64,000 bases of DNA. It comes from Bacteroidota bacterium. Its GTDB lineage: Bacteria; Bacteroidota; Bacteroidia; Bacteroidales; Prolixibacteraceae. This document shows, piece by piece, positions 63,363 through 64,000 of this stretch. The translations under genes and the position numbers were made by a program. Location of the stretch: positions 87,089 to 151,088 of the forward strand of contig JAHEYU010000003.1 of assembly GCA_023251435.1 (NCBI GenBank), given 5' to 3'. Within the stretch, counting starts at the first letter, position 1. The number at the start of each line of letters is the position of its first letter. Below the pieces are notes generated by a model. That model had not been told where the DNA came from and did not search any database. It worked only from the letters and a program-made list of their open reading frames with translations.

Positions 63363-63456
63363 CATAAATGTTCAGAAACAAAAAACAATTATAATATTGA
63401 AAACGAATCAAATAAATAGAAATCCATTGAGCTTTTGGGACCCAATAAAATCCAAA

Positions 63457-64000
63457 ATGCTCATTCTGATTGTCATTCTTGGAATGGCTTCACAATCATG
63501 CCTTGTTCAATCCAAACGCCTTGTAAAAAAAGCCAACAAAGCCTCCATCGAATTTGCCCAAAAGGCTTCGGAAGGTTCGGTCTATAAATTTAGATTGGAT
63601 ACCGTTGTCGTTGATCAGCAGGCGAAAAAGGTAAACCTGAAAATGAAAGAAGGGTTTTCCTATTTTCCTTTTCGGCCCGAAAATACAAGCGAATATTACA
63701 ACTGGTACAAAGAATCACTCGGACGAAAATTCCGGACTTATTCCATTTCAATTGAGTCGATGGGAAAGGAAATCAGCGAGTTGATCCCAAATTATTACCG
63801 CGATCAAACGGTTGCTGTCGATGTTTCGCGTTTAAGCAAGCCTAATAAACCGAAATTGCCCATTGTGCGCAATATTTCAGGAGGGACGAATTTTACCGAA
63901 GGTTTGAGCAACCGCAACATCGCTTTGTGGCACAGTCACGGCTGGTATTACGAAAATACCCTCGACCGCTGGGAATGGCAGCGTGCGCGGGTTTTCCTCA
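63457..64000 (+). CDS. Probable cell-wall-associated lipoprotein (amidase/xanthan-lyase-like), 3' partial
   Basis: A reading frame open to the window end gives 181 residues (544 nt) and is absent from the ORF track because no stop is present. It begins with a lipobox signal (GMASQSCLVQSK). It then shows FSYFPFRPENTSEYYNWYKE and ends in the family word SNRNIALWHSHGWYYENTLD. That word is typical of a Bacteroidota group annotated as xanthan-lyase-like or N-acetylmuramoyl-L-alanine amidase proteins. A TTG at 63397 would add 20 residues and a basic n-region and is a possible true start. The neighbourhood of murQ and salvage genes fits a cell-wall role. Confidence 0.55.
   Translation, partial: MLILIVILGMASQSCLVQSKRLVKKANKASIEFAQKASEGSVYKFRLDTVVVDQQAKKVNLKMKEGFSYFPFRPENTSEYYNWYKESLGRKFRTYSISIESMGKEISELIPNYYRDQTVAVDVSRLSKPNKPKLPIVRNISGGTNFTEGLSNRNIALWHSHGWYYENTLDRWEWQRARVFL

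Noticed and set aside
62758-63388. Overlapping minus-strand ORFs at the right end
   Set aside because: They consist of shadow of the DUF5009 gene plus CCTTTAGG- and CCCTAAAGGG-type repeats.

Overview
The window looks like a Bacteroidota chromosome, most likely from a free-living or gut polysaccharide degrader of the Marinilabiliales/Prolixibacteraceae type. That placement is inferred. The supporting signs are roughly 40-45% GC, TAnnTTTG-type promoter boxes, a type IX secretion (T9SS) C-terminal domain, a SusC fragment, many GH29/GH106/GH127 enzymes, and Nudix-type and GntR sugar regulators.

Layout. 1-2.9 kb: end of a pectin-degradation cluster (pectinesterase tail, GH28 polygalacturonase, GDSL/CE12 acetylesterase). 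2.9-4.7 kb: small accessory patch with a 41-bp tandem repeat, an orphan membrane protein bounded by a 9-bp inverted repeat, a decayed BsuBI/PstI-like restriction endonuclease and an XRE regulator. 4.8-7.2 kb (minus): long-chain acyl-CoA ligase and a small outer-membrane protein. 7.5-13.9 kb: galactose regulon, with galM facing gntR-galT-galK-MFS permease and two near-identical 16-bp sites that look like the GntR operator. 14.1-16.7 kb: Nudix-type sugar regulator and SSS transporter behind a 28-bp palindrome. 17.9-25 kb: a disturbed region with two tRNA-Asp genes, a rearranged tRNA-Asp fragment, fragments of a serine recombinase, SusC and GH29 fucosidase, an AAA/DUF4143 ATPase and an AbiE toxin-antitoxin pair behind a truncated GH29 gene. 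25-48.5 kb: a large glycan locus (GH106; AraC regulator; RhaT-like transporter, UroD-like protein, two GH29 and a mutarotase; then GH29, GH2, GH127, GH74-like with T9SS tail, GH127, GH43-like). No intact SusC/SusD pair is present. 48.6-51 kb: RAYT remnant, hairpins and an AT-rich group of small genes. 51.2-53.3 kb: PAS-HTH regulator and outer-membrane protein. 53.4-62.9 kb: an amino-sugar (MurNAc-type) salvage neighbourhood with MurQ, a BadF-type kinase, a GH9-deacetylase fusion, a transglutaminase lipoprotein, an SSS symporter and a DUF5009/MurT-like membrane protein, interrupted by a RAYT/IS200-like transposase with 34-bp inverted ends. The last gene, cut by the window edge, resembles Bacteroidota amidase/xanthan-lyase-like proteins.

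The genes read as modules: depolymerise pectin and arabinogalactan or rhamnogalacturonan side chains outside the cytoplasm, take up galactose and deoxyhexoses, and recycle amino sugars. The most unusual signals are not genes. One is a family of hairpin elements with core AACCCGCATCNCGNAAC, found 26-33 nt upstream of four different start codons and always on the coding strand. The others are the predicted operators, a two-copy MITE-like repeat and the RAYT-flanking inverted repeats. All family assignments were made by eye from the translations; no database search was run.
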